Positions 43,294-53,387 of a DNA stretch of 64,000 nucleotides are shown piece after piece. The position numbers and the translations under genes were made by a program. A model generated the notes under the pieces. The model was given only the letters and a program-made list of their open reading frames with translations, did no database searches and had not been told where the DNA came from. Numbering within the stretch: the stretch's first letter is position 1; each line of letters opens with the position of its first letter. The stretch covers positions 10,169 through 74,168 of the forward strand of contig JAKISE010000003.1 in assembly GCA_021648745.1 (NCBI GenBank), read 5' to 3'. This DNA is from Cyclobacteriaceae bacterium. Its GTDB lineage: Bacteria; Bacteroidota; Bacteroidia; Cytophagales; Cyclobacteriaceae.

Positions 43294-44022
43294 ATGAATA
43301 AAAAAATTAAACTATTTTTTATACTACTCTTTACAACATCTTTTAGCACTTTTGCTCAACCGCAAAATGAGACATTAGTTAAGGCGGATTCCCTATTTAA
43401 AAATCAACGATTCACACAGTCATTTATGCTTTATGACTCCATTTATCATTCGCAAAAAGCAACTCCTGCCATGCTCTTAAAAATGGCCTACATAAAAGAA
43501 GGCCTCGATGATTTTACCTTAGCACAGTATTACCTAAATGAGTACTATTTAGCCACCAACAACGATTTGGCGCTAACAAAAATGGAAAATCTTGCGAAAG
43601 AGAAAGAATTGACAGGCTATGAAACAAACGACCTTAATTTCATTCGTAGCCTATATTATAAGCATTTTCAATGGTTAGCAATTAGTGTTTTCTTCATTGC
43701 ACTTATTCTATTCTCATTCTTCATCCTTCAGCTTAAAAAGTACAAACAAATACCTCCTGTGACTAGTTTTTTTCTCGTTGCCATATTGACTGGCTTATTT
43801 GCACTCATAAACTTTGGCAAAAGTTATAACGAAGCGCTTATTATAAAAAATAACACCTTTGTAATGGCCGCCCCATCTGCCGGTGCAGAGGTTATAGATG
43901 TTATTACCAAAGGCAATAAAATTGAAATAAACAATCAGGAGGATGTATGGTTACAAATTGAGTGGCAAGGAGAACAATGTTATGTTAAAAGCAATAATGT
44001 ACGAAGATTAAATGTGTGGTAA
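43294..44022 (+). CDS. BatE-like protein with TM segments and SH3-like tail
   Basis: A 242-residue protein with a signal peptide (1-21), a short helical TPR-like region (25-105), two transmembrane helices (about 120-140 and 150-170) and a C-terminal SH3b-like domain (ITKGNKIEINNQEDVWLQIEW). The layout resembles the aerotolerance protein BatE, but no other Bat gene is adjacent. It may sense or bind periplasmic partners. Function unknown. Confidence 0.65.
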   Translation: MNKKIKLFFILLFTTSFSTFAQPQNETLVKADSLFKNQRFTQSFMLYDSIYHSQKATPAMLLKMAYIKEGLDDFTLAQYYLNEYYLATNNDLALTKMENLAKEKELTGYETNDLNFIRSLYYKHFQWLAISVFFIALILFSFFILQLKKYKQIPPVTSFFLVAILTGLFALINFGKSYNEALIIKNNTFVMAAPSAGAEVIDVITKGNKIEINNQEDVWLQIEWQGEQCYVKSNNVRRLNVW

Positions 44023-44038
44023 CCAGTTACGCAATACC

Positions 44039-46681
44039 TTAATATAACACTGTTATGGTTCCATTATAATCTTTGTTGGTAAATTTTACCCCATAATAAT
44101 AAACGCCTGAAGCCAAGCCATCAGCCTTCCATCGAAACTCTCGGTTAATAGTTTCATATACTTGAATTCCCCATCTATTATGAACCCTAAATCCAATAAA
44201 CTGACCTAAACAATCATCTAACGGTAAGTTTGGCAAAGAATAATAGTCATTTTTCCCATCGTCATTTGGTGTAATAATGTTGGAAGGAATAAATTTGGCT
44301 CTTAATTGATCTACGTCCTTTGCAGAAACAAAAATTTCAACAGTATCCGCTTTAGCATTAGCACATTTATTATCATATACTCCAAAGGCAAGGGTATAGT
44401 CTTTTGGTTTAAACCCTGTTTCTAAATTAGAGCAATCGGGCATCCACCTCAGTTCACCGGAAGCACCTCCTACACCTATAGCATTTTCAAAAGAAAAATT
44501 AGCAAACTCAGCCTCACCATTTACTGTTAGTAGGTTTAACCATACACTGTCTTCTCTTTCATCTTCTGCTATTACATCTATACTCAGTAATTGACCAATT
44601 ATGAGAGAAGCAGAATTACTAGAAAAATTAACTACAGAATTTAAATTATTAAAACGAACACTTGGTGCAGAATTAAAAGGTGGAATCAAATTAATAATAA
44701 CTTCTAAGCTATCAATATTAGGGAACTTACATTTATCGAGGTCATTTAGCATAAAAAATAATTTAAACCTATTGTTCTCTACAGCCCCTAATAAATTGCA
44801 AGGAGGTGTCCAACTAAAATTGCCTTGCACATTTGAGTTGCCACTTACCAGTGAAGGAAAATTCATGGCATAATCAGATATTTTAAATCCATCTCCAGCT
44901 ACTGTCAACTCAAGGTCATCTCCGTCATTATCCAACCCAAAAACATTAAAATCTAAAGGTGTATTTATGGTATGTGCCAAATTAATTTGGGGCAAATCTG
45001 TAGAAATTATAGGATCTGTATTCGGGGGCAAAATTACCTGCAAGTTTAACGTTAGTGTGTCTGGTTCACCAAAATCACATTCGTCTAAATCATCAATTAT
45101 CAATTTAACTTCGAAATTTGTTTGTTCGGTAAAATCATAAATATCGCAGCCTGTTTCCCATTTAAAGGTGGTATTAGCTTGCCCATTGATTATTGTTTCA
45201 TTTATAAATGACATACCCACATCAGCCAATTCAAACCCCTCTGTAATTACATCAAGCACTACCATATCGTTATCGTCATCTCTACCCTCAATTGGCAAAG
45301 TATAGTCCACGCCTTCAACAATAGAAATCGTTTCATCGGCTGTAACAAAATAAGCATCGGTATTATCAGGAGGAGTAATGCTAACTTCTATTTCGAGGGT
45401 ATCTGATAATGGTAATGCACAAGCATCATCAAAAACAATAACCCCAATTCTAAAAGGGCCACCCTCTACATAAGGACATTTATCGAAACAAATTTGAAAG
45501 GTTTCAACACTTCCATTTTCTAAAACGGCACTAGACGCTGTTGGCAATACTTCATTCAAGTTTTTATTGGTTTTAAAATTAAGAGGAATAACTTTTAAAT
45601 AAACATTCTCCGTAAAATTATCATCTACTTTTAAAGCATCTGGATCCGACACCTGCACTTCAATACATCGCTCAGAATCCGCTACCGTATTTGCAAAATT
45701 TACAAATAACTCATCGGGGTTCGAAAAGGTTGGCTCACCAAGTTTTCGGCCAGCAATTTCAGGCGGGTCAGCAACAGGACAGCTTGCCAAAACTAGCATT
45801 TGAAAATCACGAATTACTTCTCCTATTTTTTCTCCTTCTCTAAATTCTTCGCATTTAACTGCAAACACATACAGCCCTTGCTGTGTGGGTGTTACTGTTA
45901 AAAACCCTTCGTTCGATACAAGTAAATCTGGTGAGCCATTCATTATATTTCCAATATTGAAAGGGCTTTGCCAAGTAACTAATGGGAAGGGTGCAGCTCC
46001 GGGACCACCAGCCGGAATTGCTACCGGGTCGTGGGTACTTAATGGGGTAACTAGTGAATACACTAATGAATCTCCATCTGCGTCAAACCCTGCAAAATCT
46101 ACCCAATAGGCTCTGTTAGGACAAGCATAATCATTTAAAGGAGGGAATAATTGAGGAGAAGAGTTAATAAAGGGCTCACCGTTTTTGGTAACAGGTGGAA
46201 ACTCCAAGTAAAATGTTTGCCCAGCATGCAACCCTCCTGTTTGAGGATTATTGCTTATAACATTGCTAATCGTATAATTTCTACAGCATCGCTCCCAAGC
46301 TACGTAATAACCTTGTGGATCATCAAAAACACTAGCATTTAACGTTATGGTGGTTGTATAAACCAGCTTATCTGTAACTACTTCTCCGTTTGAACAATCT
46401 GGCTGAAAATACTCCACCCTCGTTTGAGATACGAATGGAAGTGACACATCCATCATGGGCGCATTATCTGACTTACGATAAATTCTTGCATTCACAAGAT
46501 TATCCTGAGCTCCTGAAAGACCATTTATTCTATCAAAATATAAATTAAGGTTTAACCGATAGGTACTACCTTCTATATGTAGTAGTTCAAATTCGCCCCC
46601 TACAATATGCGATGCCCAAGCAGGGGTGCTAGTAAGCAATAGAAGTAATAGTAATCGTTTAATCATAGGTTTGGCAATCAA
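44039..46681 (-). CDS. Large secreted protein with type B T9SS sorting domain
   Basis: An 880-residue exported protein. The signal peptide ends near TPAWA. Repeated modules contain DxDxDxL/V-type stretches (DDDNDMVVLDV, LDNDGDDLELTV) resembling calcium-binding cadherin/PKD-like repeats. The C-terminus, FIPSNIITPNDDGKNDYY through VHNRWGIQVY to DGLASGVYYYGV, is the gliding-motility-associated type B sorting domain recognised by the type IX secretion system. Probably a surface adhesin or gliding-related protein. Confidence 0.87.
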   Translation of the reverse strand: MIAKPMIKRLLLLLLLTSTPAWASHIVGGEFELLHIEGSTYRLNLNLYFDRINGLSGAQDNLVNARIYRKSDNAPMMDVSLPFVSQTRVEYFQPDCSNGEVVTDKLVYTTTITLNASVFDDPQGYYVAWERCCRNYTISNVISNNPQTGGLHAGQTFYLEFPPVTKNGEPFINSSPQLFPPLNDYACPNRAYWVDFAGFDADGDSLVYSLVTPLSTHDPVAIPAGGPGAAPFPLVTWQSPFNIGNIMNGSPDLLVSNEGFLTVTPTQQGLYVFAVKCEEFREGEKIGEVIRDFQMLVLASCPVADPPEIAGRKLGEPTFSNPDELFVNFANTVADSERCIEVQVSDPDALKVDDNFTENVYLKVIPLNFKTNKNLNEVLPTASSAVLENGSVETFQICFDKCPYVEGGPFRIGVIVFDDACALPLSDTLEIEVSITPPDNTDAYFVTADETISIVEGVDYTLPIEGRDDDNDMVVLDVITEGFELADVGMSFINETIINGQANTTFKWETGCDIYDFTEQTNFEVKLIIDDLDECDFGEPDTLTLNLQVILPPNTDPIISTDLPQINLAHTINTPLDFNVFGLDNDGDDLELTVAGDGFKISDYAMNFPSLVSGNSNVQGNFSWTPPCNLLGAVENNRFKLFFMLNDLDKCKFPNIDSLEVIINLIPPFNSAPSVRFNNLNSVVNFSSNSASLIIGQLLSIDVIAEDEREDSVWLNLLTVNGEAEFANFSFENAIGVGGASGELRWMPDCSNLETGFKPKDYTLAFGVYDNKCANAKADTVEIFVSAKDVDQLRAKFIPSNIITPNDDGKNDYYSLPNLPLDDCLGQFIGFRVHNRWGIQVYETINREFRWKADGLASGVYYYGVKFTNKDYNGTITVLY

Positions 46682-46820
46682 CTAACAATAATATCGAGTT
46701 TACACTAGAAATAAAACTATATTATTTTAAACGATATGAATACAAGCGAGTTTATAATAACTTAAAAACTTTGAAAGCAAACGAACCATTATTGACCAAT
46801 AAAACTATTTTTGCATCCTA

Positions 46821-48239
46821 ATGAGAAAAAAGCCAATTTTTGAGAATGTGCTAATCGAAGGTATTGCTGCCGAAGGGAAAGCCATTGCTAGAGTAGATAA
46901 TAAAGTAATTTTTGTTTCTGGAGTTGCCCCTGGCGATGTTGTGGATATTAGAATTACCCGAAGAAAGAAGAGTTTTTTAGAAGGAACAGCTATCAAATTT
47001 CACGAATACTCTAAAGATAGAGTGGAACCCTTTTGCGAATATTTTGGCACCTGTGGTGGTTGCAAATGGCAACATCTGCCGTATGATTTGCAGTTAAAAT
47101 TTAAAAACCAACAAGTAAAAGATAATTTGGTTCGAATTGGCAAGGTTGACCTCCCAGAATTCAACCCAATTTTAGCTTCAAATGAACAGACTTTTTATCG
47201 CAATAAATTAGAATTTACATTTTCAGATACGCGTTGGTTAACTAGAGAAGAAATCGATAAATCTGAAGATTTGAATAGAAACGGGCTTGGGTTTCATATT
47301 CCGGGCAGATTCGATAAAATTATTGATATAGATAAATGCCATTTGCAGGCAGAACCCTCTAACAGTATTAGAAATTGGGTTAGAGACCATGCAATCAAGA
47401 ACAATCTTCCATTTTTTAATCTGGTAACCCAAGAAGGCTATGTGCGAATCCTCATAATAAGAACAGCTTCCACCGGTGAAAACATGGTGGTTCTACAAGT
47501 GGCTAAAGATAAGCCTGAATGGCTAACTCCACTATTAGATGGGTTAGTAAAAGAATTTCCGCAGATTACTTCACTCAATTATGTTATCAATAATAAGCGA
47601 AACGAAACGTTTAATGATTTGCCTGTACATAATTATGCCGGAACTCCTTACATTGAAGAAAGTATGCTAAAGGAAGAAGCTAACCAGTCTGACAAACTAA
47701 CTTTCAGAATAGGTCCAAAATCGTTTTACCAGACAAATAGCTTACAAGCGTATGAATTATACAAAATCACTCGTTCTTATGCAGGTTTAACTGGCAACGA
47801 ATTGGTATATGATTTATACACTGGCACAGGTACTATTGCCAATTTTGTAGCACACCAAGCAAAAAAAGTAATTGGATTAGAATATGTAGAAGACGCAATT
47901 AAGGATGCTAAGATTAATTCTTCGATTAATAACATTACCAACACAGATTTTTATGCAGGCGATATCAAAGACCTATTGGATGATGGGTTTATTAATAAGC
48001 ACGGCAAACCAGATGTAATTATTACAGACCCTCCACGAGCAGGGATGCACCAAAATGTGATTGATATGCTCCTCAAAGTTGCGGCTAATCGAATTGTGTA
48101 TGTAAGCTGCAACCCGGCCACACAGGCTAGGGACCTATCTTTATTAGATGAGAAGTACAAAGTTGTTAAGCTACAGCCTGTTGATATGTTTCCTCAAACA
48201 CATCATGTGGAGAATATTGCTTTATTGGAATTAAAATAA
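46821..48239 (+). CDS. rlmD: 23S rRNA (uracil-5-)-methyltransferase, RlmD/TrmA family
   Basis: A 472-residue RNA methyltransferase. An N-terminal TRAM domain (to about 60) is followed by iron-sulfur cysteines CEYFGTCGGC and a further Cys in DKCHLQ. SAM-binding motif YDLYTGTGTIANF, DPPRAGMH and catalytic VSCNPATQARDL are clear. It makes m5U in RNA; RlmD is the usual name in this phylum but the target position is not certain. A TATTTTTG at 46806 just before the ATG may hint at a short or absent leader. Confidence 0.9.
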   Translation: MRKKPIFENVLIEGIAAEGKAIARVDNKVIFVSGVAPGDVVDIRITRRKKSFLEGTAIKFHEYSKDRVEPFCEYFGTCGGCKWQHLPYDLQLKFKNQQVKDNLVRIGKVDLPEFNPILASNEQTFYRNKLEFTFSDTRWLTREEIDKSEDLNRNGLGFHIPGRFDKIIDIDKCHLQAEPSNSIRNWVRDHAIKNNLPFFNLVTQEGYVRILIIRTASTGENMVVLQVAKDKPEWLTPLLDGLVKEFPQITSLNYVINNKRNETFNDLPVHNYAGTPYIEESMLKEEANQSDKLTFRIGPKSFYQTNSLQAYELYKITRSYAGLTGNELVYDLYTGTGTIANFVAHQAKKVIGLEYVEDAIKDAKINSSINNITNTDFYAGDIKDLLDDGFINKHGKPDVIITDPPRAGMHQNVIDMLLKVAANRIVYVSCNPATQARDLSLLDEKYKVVKLQPVDMFPQTHHVENIALLELK

Positions 48240-48248
48240 ATAGTTGTA

Positions 48249-48791
48249 CTATAAATTATAAAAATCACCTTCATAAAAGGCAGTAACTGGGTTACCTTCA
48301 TAATCTGTACAATTAATATCAATTTTAAATTCTCCAGCCCCAAGGTTTTCTATTTGAACAGATCCGTTTAGATATGAACCAAAATCACTCTGCCCTGTAC
48401 TCCAGTCAACATTTAGTTCAGTAGTAGCCTGGCTAATTGAAAAGTCCTTATTTACAAAGCCATCTATTATATAAGAACCACTTGCAATGGTTGAATCTTG
48501 AGTCCATAAGGAAAACTTAAAATAACTACCAACTCCTGTGTAGTTTGGTGCTGGTGAGTAAGTAGCAGTGGTTGTGCCTGTGTAAAAGGTTAATTCATAA
48601 TTATAATTTGCGTTAGCTGGAAGCTTAGAAAAGGCTTTCATTTCTGCAAATTTTATTTCATCTAAAACACCATTAATTAAGAGTTTGTTTGTAAAATCCT
48701 CTTCAGGCAACTCCTCTGGTCCACTTGTTATTGAGCAGTTTGTTAATAATGCGCTAGTAAAAAGTAATAATATGAGTCTATAAATTTTCAT
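48249..48791 (-). CDS. Lipoprotein of unknown function
   Basis: A 180-residue lipoprotein; the signal ends at Cys-19 (LLTNC). The rest is predicted beta-rich with many Tyr, Thr and Gly residues and ends in a typical VTAFYEGDFYNL. I recognise no family. It converges on the methyltransferase gene with only nine bases between them. It may be a small surface-exposed or periplasmic beta-sandwich. Confidence 0.6.
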   Translation of the reverse strand: MKIYRLILLLFTSALLTNCSITSGPEELPEEDFTNKLLINGVLDEIKFAEMKAFSKLPANANYNYELTFYTGTTTATYSPAPNYTGVGSYFKFSLWTQDSTIASGSYIIDGFVNKDFSISQATTELNVDWSTGQSDFGSYLNGSVQIENLGAGEFKIDINCTDYEGNPVTAFYEGDFYNL

Positions 48792-48870
48792 TGGTCCGCA
48801 TAAATTTTTAATGTAAAAATATAACTTATATTTTAGCCAATTGTTTTATTGTGTAATAAAAAGCTAAGCT

Positions 48871-50232
48871 ATGAATTGGAAAAAAAAGATCGTTGTAGGA
48901 ATAGTAAGTATCCTGTCTATTCTAGCTTCACTTTTTTATTTTCTATTATATCCTAAACTCCTAATATTTTCGGGCTATGCAGCGAAAAATGTCTGTTCTT
49001 GCATTTTTGTAGGAGGAATGGACGAAGAAATGGTTTTGACAGAAGATGTTAATTTGAACCTAATAAAATATGCTTCCGCAGAAATAGATTACAAAAATAA
49101 AACAGTTACCTCTTCTGTTTGGGGTATGCAACCCAAAACAGCCTATTATTCTCCCAACACTGGTTGTGCGATGATTCAAGACCTTAAGCCTGAGGAAATT
49201 TATAGGTTCACCAAAAATTGGGAGATAAAAAAATATGACTCCTTAGAAAATTGGTTTAGCTATATTGATACCGTTGAGTATCTCACTAAAGATCAGGCTG
49301 AGAAATTATCCAGCGCAATAAACACAGGTTTTATTGAAGTAGATCCACTACAAAAAAAGAAAAATAGCAGGGCTGCTGTTGTGCTTTATAAAGGGCAATT
49401 AGTGGGAGAGCAATATGCAACTGGCTTTACTAAAAACTCTAGATTACTTGGTTGGTCTATGACCAAAAGCTATATAGCCTCCATGATAGGTATGCTTGCC
49501 AACGAAGGCAAGTTTAAACTAGACGAGCCTACTCATATTAAAGAGTGGCGACATGATAATCGAAAAAATATTACATGGGAGCAGCTATTGCATATGAATA
49601 GTGGCTTAAAATGGAAAGAAGAATATTTAGATATAACAGATGCTGTTAAAATGTTTTTTATGAGTGATGGAGCAGGTGAATATGTAGTTCAACTGCCCCA
49701 GATAGACGAGCCGAATACAACATGGGAATACTCTTCGGGTACAACTAATGTTATGGCAAGGGCTTTACGTACTTATTTTGATTCAGACGGAGCATACATC
49801 CGGTACATTTATGATAACCTATTTTATAAGATTGGAATGTACAGTATGCTTATGGAAACAGATGCCAGAGGCATTTTTGTGGGCTCTTCCTACAGCTGGG
49901 CCATTGCTCGCGATTTGGCTAAACTAGGGCAACTCTATTTGCAAAATGGCAACTGGGCAGGTGAACAAATTCTAACTAAAGAATGGGTTAATTTTGTACA
50001 GCAGCCTGCCCCTAACTCAAATAATAGGTATGGAGGGCATTTTTGGCTCAATAAAGGAAGTTTTTACCCTGATGCCCCTCAGGATATGTACGCCATCACA
50101 GGATTTATGGGTCAACGTGTATACATTATTCCATCTAAAGAACTGGTAATTGTGAGATTAGGACTTACGGAACATAGGCCTGATTTCGATTTTAATGAGT
50201 GGTTAGCAGGAATTATTTCAGCCGTTGAATAG
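48871..50232 (+). CDS. Serine hydrolase, class C beta-lactamase fold
   Basis: A 453-residue membrane-anchored hydrolase. An N-terminal TM anchor (8-28) is followed by CSCIFVGG. The catalytic SxxK is SMTKSY near residue 197, followed by YSSGTTN as the tyrosine motif and GHFWLNKG near the position of the third motif. Related proteins are esterases or D-aminopeptidases rather than antibiotic lactamases. Substrate unknown. Confidence 0.85.
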   Translation: MNWKKKIVVGIVSILSILASLFYFLLYPKLLIFSGYAAKNVCSCIFVGGMDEEMVLTEDVNLNLIKYASAEIDYKNKTVTSSVWGMQPKTAYYSPNTGCAMIQDLKPEEIYRFTKNWEIKKYDSLENWFSYIDTVEYLTKDQAEKLSSAINTGFIEVDPLQKKKNSRAAVVLYKGQLVGEQYATGFTKNSRLLGWSMTKSYIASMIGMLANEGKFKLDEPTHIKEWRHDNRKNITWEQLLHMNSGLKWKEEYLDITDAVKMFFMSDGAGEYVVQLPQIDEPNTTWEYSSGTTNVMARALRTYFDSDGAYIRYIYDNLFYKIGMYSMLMETDARGIFVGSSYSWAIARDLAKLGQLYLQNGNWAGEQILTKEWVNFVQQPAPNSNNRYGGHFWLNKGSFYPDAPQDMYAITGFMGQRVYIIPSKELVIVRLGLTEHRPDFDFNEWLAGIISAVE

Positions 50233-50250
50233 GTGCAATGATTAATCCCT

Positions 50251-50258
50251 TAACTTTG
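50251..50258 (+). promoter_or_regulatory. Candidate -7 element for the 50.3-kb gene set
   Basis: TAACTTTG matches TAnnTTTG and lies 30 bases before the next start codon. No TTTG at the expected 19-base spacing is seen (GTTG lies farther out), so support is partial. Confidence 0.35.
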
Positions 50259-50287
50259 CATTTCTAATTTTACTCGTTAACACCCTT

Positions 50288-50665
50288 ATGCAACACGAAA
50301 ATAGCCCTGAACTTGATGGCAAATACTTAGGCACCATTTCGAACGATTTTATTAAAGTGTGTGATAGTTTGAAAGAGGCGTCATACCATATCCGTGATAG
50401 AGAGTTTTCGAAGCACCCTATTTTTCCTATCAAAAAAAATGGTGATCCAGAAGTTGGGCAGTTATTAATTGGGAGAGCAGAAGCCAAAACTCAGTGGAAT
50501 TATAATGCTTCGTTCTTAGATGAATTCGTGCAGCGCGAATTAATCACGAAAGAGAAAGAAGCTGATTTTATAGCAAACTATAAAAACCCAGATGAGTTTT
50601 GCTGCCTTTTTGTAATCGATGGTGAGTTTACAAGGTTTGTATTTATTCCCTACCCAGAAGATTAA
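50288..50665 (+). CDS. Conserved hypothetical protein
   Basis: A 125-residue cytosolic protein that I do not recognise beyond a general Bacteroidota flavour. It has one cysteine pair (FCCLFVIDGE), no TM segments and no signal. The coding region ends at the ABC ATPase ATG (one-base overlap), so the two are coupled. It could be an accessory to that ATPase, but nothing in the sequence proves this. Confidence 0.6.
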   Translation: MQHENSPELDGKYLGTISNDFIKVCDSLKEASYHIRDREFSKHPIFPIKKNGDPEVGQLLIGRAEAKTQWNYNASFLDEFVQRELITKEKEADFIANYKNPDEFCCLFVIDGEFTRFVFIPYPED

Positions 50666-51438
50666 TGGATAGTATTTTGCCTCTTGCTACCATCAATTTA
50701 GAAATTGGTTATAAAGGCAAAAAGCGAGTAAAAATTGCAGGGCCTTTAAATTTTGATGTTTTACAAGGAAGCCTCTACGGCTTAATTGGTATTAATGGCA
50801 TAGGAAAATCAACACTAATAAAAACACTTAGCGGCCTTCTACCTCCACTTGGTGGACAAATACTTATTAATGGGCAAGATATATTTAGCCTACACTTCAA
50901 CGACCGTGCGAAATTTATTTCATTGGTGCTTACAGATCGGATTAATGCAGGCTTGGCAACAGTGGAAGAAATCGTAAAAATGGGGCGATTCCCATATACC
51001 AATTGGCAATTTAACCTTTCCTCTGCTGACCAAGAAGCAATTGAAGATGCACTAAGTTCTGTAGATCTGATGGATAAGAAAGATTTACTTTTTGATGAGT
51101 TGAGCGATGGCAACAAGCAAAAAGTAATGATTGCCAAGGCGTTGGCTCAAGATACTCCAGTGTTAATATTAGATGAGCCCACCGTGCACTTAGATATAAA
51201 AAACAGGTTTATTATTCTCCAATTACTTCAAAAACTAGCAAAAGAACATAATAAAACTATCCTTTTTTCCGGGCATGATCTAGATTACATGCTCACATTT
51301 TGTGACCAATTAATGCTAATGAAAGAGCAAGAGTTATCTATAAAATCACCAGAACAGTTTATTAAATCAGGGGAAATAACAAAGGCATTTGACTTAGATT
51401 TGCTTGATTTACCAAATCTCAAATTCAAATTCACATGA
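50665..51438 (+). CDS. ABC transporter ATP-binding protein (iron-siderophore type)
   Basis: A 257-residue ATPase. Walker A GINGIGKST, the signature-like LSDGNKQKV and Walker B VLILDEPTVHLD are present. The overall pattern (GLLPPLGGQILING, VEEIVKMGRFPYTNW) matches FecE/BtuD-type ATPases for iron chelates or cobalamin. No permease or binding protein is adjacent, so the partner is elsewhere or the gene is an orphan. It overlaps the next gene by four bases. Confidence 0.85.
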   Translation: MDSILPLATINLEIGYKGKKRVKIAGPLNFDVLQGSLYGLIGINGIGKSTLIKTLSGLLPPLGGQILINGQDIFSLHFNDRAKFISLVLTDRINAGLATVEEIVKMGRFPYTNWQFNLSSADQEAIEDALSSVDLMDKKDLLFDELSDGNKQKVMIAKALAQDTPVLILDEPTVHLDIKNRFIILQLLQKLAKEHNKTILFSGHDLDYMLTFCDQLMLMKEQELSIKSPEQFIKSGEITKAFDLDLLDLPNLKFKFT

Positions 51439-53375
51439 TCAAGTCTTTTCTTCAATTCACTCAAATTCATCGAACACTTCTTCTCCGATTTGCGATATTG
51501 ATGCTAATTTATTCTATTTCTAGGGTTGCTTTTTTTGTTGTTAATTACAGCCTTTTTCAAGAAACTTCAGCAGCTGGGTTTTTAAAAATAATGCTTGGAG
51601 GAGTGAAATTTGATCTTTCTGCCCTGCTATTTATCAATGCAATCTATGTATTATTTCAAACAGTTCCTTTTCGATTTAGATATATCAAGAGATATCAAAA
51701 GTTTACAAATGGATGGTTTTGGATTTCGAATTCTGTGTTTATTATCATTAACAATTCCGATATTATTTACTATCAGTTTATATTAAAAAGAACAACTTTA
51801 AGTGTAATAAAGAATTTTGAAAATGAAACCAATTTGCCCGCTTTGTTTTTCCAATTTATTTTTGTTGATTATTGGTATGTCACCCTATTTTTAATAGGAT
51901 TAATCTATGGAATGATTTGGCTTTATAAAAAAACCAAAATCATTACACCAACCTCTCAAAAAGCAGGCGTATACTATCCCACCCAATTTTTATATATGCT
52001 AATCCTTCTCTATTTTACTGTTATAGGCATGCGGGGCGGTTTTACAGGCACAACTCGCCCCATCACCCTAAATAATGCAGGCCGATATGTAGAAAGACCT
52101 AAAGAAATGGCAATTGTATTAAATACTCCATTCACCATTTTTAAAACACTTGAACAAGAATCGTTTGTTAGATTAGATTACTATAATGAATCTGACCTAG
52201 AAAAAATATACAGTCCTATCCACCAACCTAAAACAGATGCCCCTTTTAGACCTAAAAATGTTGTTATTTTTATTCTTGAAAGCTTCGGCAAAGAATATTT
52301 TGGTGCATTCAATAAATCGTTGGATAATGGAAACTACCAAGGCTATACCCCATTTTTCGATTCTTTGATTAACCACAGCCTAACCTTCAAATATTCCTTT
52401 GCCAATGGAGGAAAATCTATTGATGGAATACCTTCTGTTATTTCTAGTTTACCCTCCATTAAGGGGTCATTTGTTTTATCAAACTATTCAACCAATAGTA
52501 CTTCCTCTTTAGCTGTTGAGTTAAAAAAAAAGGAATATCATACAGCATTTTTTCATGGAGCTCCCAATGGCTCTATGGGCTTTTTAGCGTATACAACAGT
52601 TAATGGATTTAACGAGTATTATGGAAAATCAGAGTTTGATAATGATGAATACTGGGATGGGGTTTGGGGAATATGGGATGAAGAGTTCTTTCAGTTTTTC
52701 GCACAAACCATGGGCAATTTTAAACAACCTTTTTTAAGTACTATATTTTCTGTTTCATCGCACCACCCTTTCGAAGTACCCAAAAAATATAAAGATACCT
52801 TTCCAAAAGGCAGTTTGCCAATGCACCAAGTTATAGGCTACACCGATTATGCCATTAGAAGATTTTTTGATGCAGCAAAACAAACAGACTGGTATAATAA
52901 TACTTTGTTTGTATTTACAGCAGACCACACCAACCAATCTGCCTATAAAGAGTATAAAACAAGCCTTGGCAATCGTTCTATACCAATTATTTTCTTTGAT
53001 CCTTCTGGTGAGCTAATGGGACTTAGCTCTGAGGTAGCTCAACAAATTGATATTATGCCAACCATACTGAGCTATTTAAACTATGACGAGCCCTACTTCG
53101 CTTTTGGCAATGATCTATTAGACTCAACAGCCAATCATTTTGCAGTTAACTCTACAAGCACCTATTACCAACTTGTAATGGACGATTATTTTATGCAATT
53201 TAACGGAGTTGACGAGCCAAGATTTTTTAACTTCAAAGAGGATGTATTCCTTTCTCAGAACATAGCCTCTCAACATTTATCAAAAATGGATTCTATGAAT
53301 CAGATATTAAAAGCATTTATGCAACAGTATAATAACAGGATGATTGATAATAAAATTTCCTTTGATCCCAATTAA
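51435..53375 (+). CDS. LTA synthase-like sulfatase family membrane enzyme
   Basis: A 646-residue protein with about five N-terminal TM helices (to residue 200) and a C-terminal sulfatase-fold domain. FILESFGKEYFGAF contains the metal-binding Glu, and GGKSIDGIPSVISSLPS carries a Ser as probable nucleophile in place of the Thr of LtaS. FTADHTNQS supplies late metal ligands. It would transfer a phosphate-containing head group to a surface glycan or lipid. Similar proteins are common in Gram-negative Bacteroidota. Confidence 0.85.
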   Translation: MIKSFLQFTQIHRTLLLRFAILMLIYSISRVAFFVVNYSLFQETSAAGFLKIMLGGVKFDLSALLFINAIYVLFQTVPFRFRYIKRYQKFTNGWFWISNSVFIIINNSDIIYYQFILKRTTLSVIKNFENETNLPALFFQFIFVDYWYVTLFLIGLIYGMIWLYKKTKIITPTSQKAGVYYPTQFLYMLILLYFTVIGMRGGFTGTTRPITLNNAGRYVERPKEMAIVLNTPFTIFKTLEQESFVRLDYYNESDLEKIYSPIHQPKTDAPFRPKNVVIFILESFGKEYFGAFNKSLDNGNYQGYTPFFDSLINHSLTFKYSFANGGKSIDGIPSVISSLPSIKGSFVLSNYSTNSTSSLAVELKKKEYHTAFFHGAPNGSMGFLAYTTVNGFNEYYGKSEFDNDEYWDGVWGIWDEEFFQFFAQTMGNFKQPFLSTIFSVSSHHPFEVPKKYKDTFPKGSLPMHQVIGYTDYAIRRFFDAAKQTDWYNNTLFVFTADHTNQSAYKEYKTSLGNRSIPIIFFDPSGELMGLSSEVAQQIDIMPTILSYLNYDEPYFAFGNDLLDSTANHFAVNSTSTYYQLVMDDYFMQFNGVDEPRFFNFKEDVFLSQNIASQHLSKMDSMNQILKAFMQQYNNRMIDNKISFDPN

Positions 53376-53387
53376 AATTGTTCATAT

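Noticed and set aside
46806..46813. TATTTTTG before the RNA methyltransferase as a promoter
   Set aside because: No TTTG at the right spacing, and it lies only eight bases before the ATG; kept only as a remark.
48871..50232. Antibiotic-inactivating beta-lactamase
   Set aside because: SxxK and Tyr motifs are shared by esterases and peptidases; membrane anchoring and divergent third motif do not support a resistance enzyme.
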